This document shows, piece after piece, positions 39,388-40,315 of a stretch of DNA of 40,315 bases. A model generated the notes under the pieces. It made no database searches, was not told where the DNA came from, and worked only from the letters and a program-made list of their open reading frames with translations. Numbering within the stretch: position 1 is the first letter of the stretch; every line of letters begins with the position of its first letter. The stretch lies in assembly GCA_043769005.1 (NCBI GenBank), contig JAYVJV010000048.1, positions 1 to 40,315 on the forward strand, given 5' to 3'. The DNA comes from JAAFIP01 sp043769005 (GTDB taxonomy: Bacteria > Pseudomonadota > Gammaproteobacteria > Burkholderiales > Burkholderiaceae_C). Made by a program: the position numbers and the translations under genes.

Positions 39388-40092
39388 ATGTCCAGCCTAT
39401 TGAAAATCGAAAACCTGCACGCCTACTACGGCAAAAGCCATGTACTGCACGGCGTAGGCTTTCATGTGGATGCGGGCGAAATTGTGGCCCTACTGGGGCG
39501 CAATGGCTCGGGGCGCAGCACTACGGCCAAGGCCATCATGGGCTTGGTGGACTGCACCGGCTCCATGCTCTGGCGCGACCAGCAGATCACAGGTAAAAAA
39601 GCCTTTGAAATAGCGCATCTGGGCCTGGGCTATGTGCCTGAGAACCGCGATATTTTCCCCACCCTCACGGTGCACCAAAACCTGATGCTGGGGCAAAAGC
39701 ACGGCGCTACAAACCCGCGCTGGGCTTTTGACGACATGTACCAGATGTTCCCCCGCCTCAAGGAGCGCCAGCACACCGAGGCAGGTGTACTTTCAGGCGG
39801 TGAGCAGCAAATGCTCACGCTATGCCGCACCCTGATGGGCGACCCGGACTTAATCATCATCGACGAGCCGACCGAGGGGTTGGCTCCCAAAATTGTCGAG
39901 CTGGTGGCGAAGTACCTGCAAGAGTTGAAAAAACGCGGTATCTCAGTACTATTGATCGAGCAAAAGCTCACCATCGCCATGGCCATCTCCGACCGCGCCC
40001 TGGTGATGGGCCACGGCAGCATCGTGTTCCAGGGCACGCCGGACAGTTTGCGGGCTGATGCGTACATTCGTAAAGAGTGGCTGGAAGTGTGA
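39388..40092 (+). CDS. livF: Branched-chain amino acid-type ABC transporter ATPase LivF with arginine in Walker A
   Basis: A 234-residue ABC ATPase from the ATG at 39388, one base after the livG stop. Signature LSGGEQQMLTLCRTLMGD, Walker B LIIIDEPTEGLAPKIVE and the region after it (SVLLIEQKLTIAMAIS) are intact. Walker A reads LLGRNGSGRSTTAKAIMG, where the normally invariant lysine is Arg43. In ABC ATPases this lysine contacts the ATP phosphates (established knowledge), so this subunit may hydrolyse poorly and work as the weaker site in a LivG/LivF heterodimer. A longer frame from 39247 overlaps livG and is not used. Confidence 0.94.
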   Translation: MSSLLKIENLHAYYGKSHVLHGVGFHVDAGEIVALLGRNGSGRSTTAKAIMGLVDCTGSMLWRDQQITGKKAFEIAHLGLGYVPENRDIFPTLTVHQNLMLGQKHGATNPRWAFDDMYQMFPRLKERQHTEAGVLSGGEQQMLTLCRTLMGDPDLIIIDEPTEGLAPKIVELVAKYLQELKKRGISVLLIEQKLTIAMAISDRALVMGHGSIVFQGTPDSLRADAYIRKEWLEV

Positions 40093-40106
40093 TTTCTGCT
40101 TCTTTA

Positions 40107-40162
40107 TGCTATTTATTTGGTAGCTGCTTACGCCCTATTTTATTGAGCTAAGGGCTTATTTA
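40107..40162 (+). repeat. Dispersed TAGCTGCTTACGC-type repeat, copy 5
   Basis: This stretch reads TGCTATTTATTTGGTAGCTG, then CTTACGCCCTATTTTATTGA, then GCTAAGGGC. It follows livF by 14 bases and closely matches the copy at 11977-12031. Confidence 0.72.
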
Positions 40163-40265
40163 ATAGGTAAAATATGGACGCGATGGGGCTTGGCGCCGGG
40201 CGGGTGAGCGTATGCAAATCGCCCTCATGCTGGAGTACCAGAAATCGGTCAGCCGATAAACACCA

Positions 40266-40295
40266 TACCGTGTGGCTACCACGGTAGCGTGCTAC
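40266..40295. other. Overlapping palindromes near the right edge
   Basis: TACCGTG (40266-40272) and CACGGTA (40280-40286) form a perfect 7-base inverted repeat. It overlaps GTAGC (40284-40288) and GCTAC (40291-40295). Only short unlikely frames are found in 40163-40315, so this is non-coding or the start of something beyond the edge. Confidence 0.5.
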
Positions 40296-40315
40296 CCATA
40301 GTCACGGGAAAGACT

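Noticed and set aside
40163..40315. Possible start of a gene at the right edge (ATG near 40174)
   Set aside because: The frame meets a stop within about 37 codons and has no recognisable content; the region is better described as palindromic intergenic sequence.

Overview
The window looks like a chromosomal segment of a betaproteobacterium of the order Burkholderiales, most likely family Comamonadaceae. The basis is the gene content: orphan Bug-type periplasmic binding proteins, an intracellular PHB depolymerase with a VCQPT box, a cysteine-rich RnfB-like ferredoxin, and a short dispersed repeat built around TAGCTGCTTACGC. Base composition is GC-rich. No rRNA, tRNA, CRISPR array or transposase was seen. 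The family assignment is inference; no database was searched.

Layout. (1) 1-3821, minus strand: a MoxR ATPase / DUF4440 / DUF58 / TgpA-type transglutaminase operon; the last gene runs off the left edge. (2) 3854-5621: a class II-type histone-deacetylase-like amidohydrolase and a YebC-family regulator. (3) 5622-6182: a non-coding gap with structured repeats. (4) 6183-12848: a catabolic-looking cluster holding a TRZ/ATZ-type amidohydrolase, two Bug binding proteins, a SnoaL-like protein, a RutE-like nitroreductase, two gutted livG/livF remnants and an ECHDC3-like enoyl-CoA hydratase. (5) 12845-15393: an MscS channel and cystathionine beta-lyase. (6) 15394-15839: a second non-coding gap with structured repeats. 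(7) 15840-21510: RnfB-like ferredoxin, PhaZ with a basic tail, dodecin, a membrane sensor with a degenerate GGDEF domain, and rpoH under a perfect CIRCE operator. (8) 21800-28248: cytochrome P450, flavin reductase, EamA exporter, acyl-CoA ligase, PhoD phosphatase. (9) 28272-34800: a beta-glucan locus with a GH17-GT2 fusion synthase, a membrane GH17 protein, a small membrane protein and an LTA-synthase/OpgB-like sulfatase-fold enzyme. (10) 35015-40092: a complete branched-chain-amino-acid-type ABC transporter, livKHMGF.

The most unusual signal is non-coding. Both large gaps (5775-6070 and 15468-15783) carry a nested-hairpin element as head-to-head pairs. It has a conserved core, a covarying inner stem and an outer stem whose sequence differs between copies while its pairing is kept. 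Most outer-stem departures from Watson-Crick pairing become G-U on the same strand of the element. It shows up as spurious short reading frames and is better read as a structured repeat than as protein.

Other points are the CIRCE operator on the heat-shock sigma gene, the decayed liv genes in a window that also holds an intact liv operon, a short dispersed repeat that supplies a stop codon and appears inside two genes, and a LivF whose Walker A lysine is arginine.
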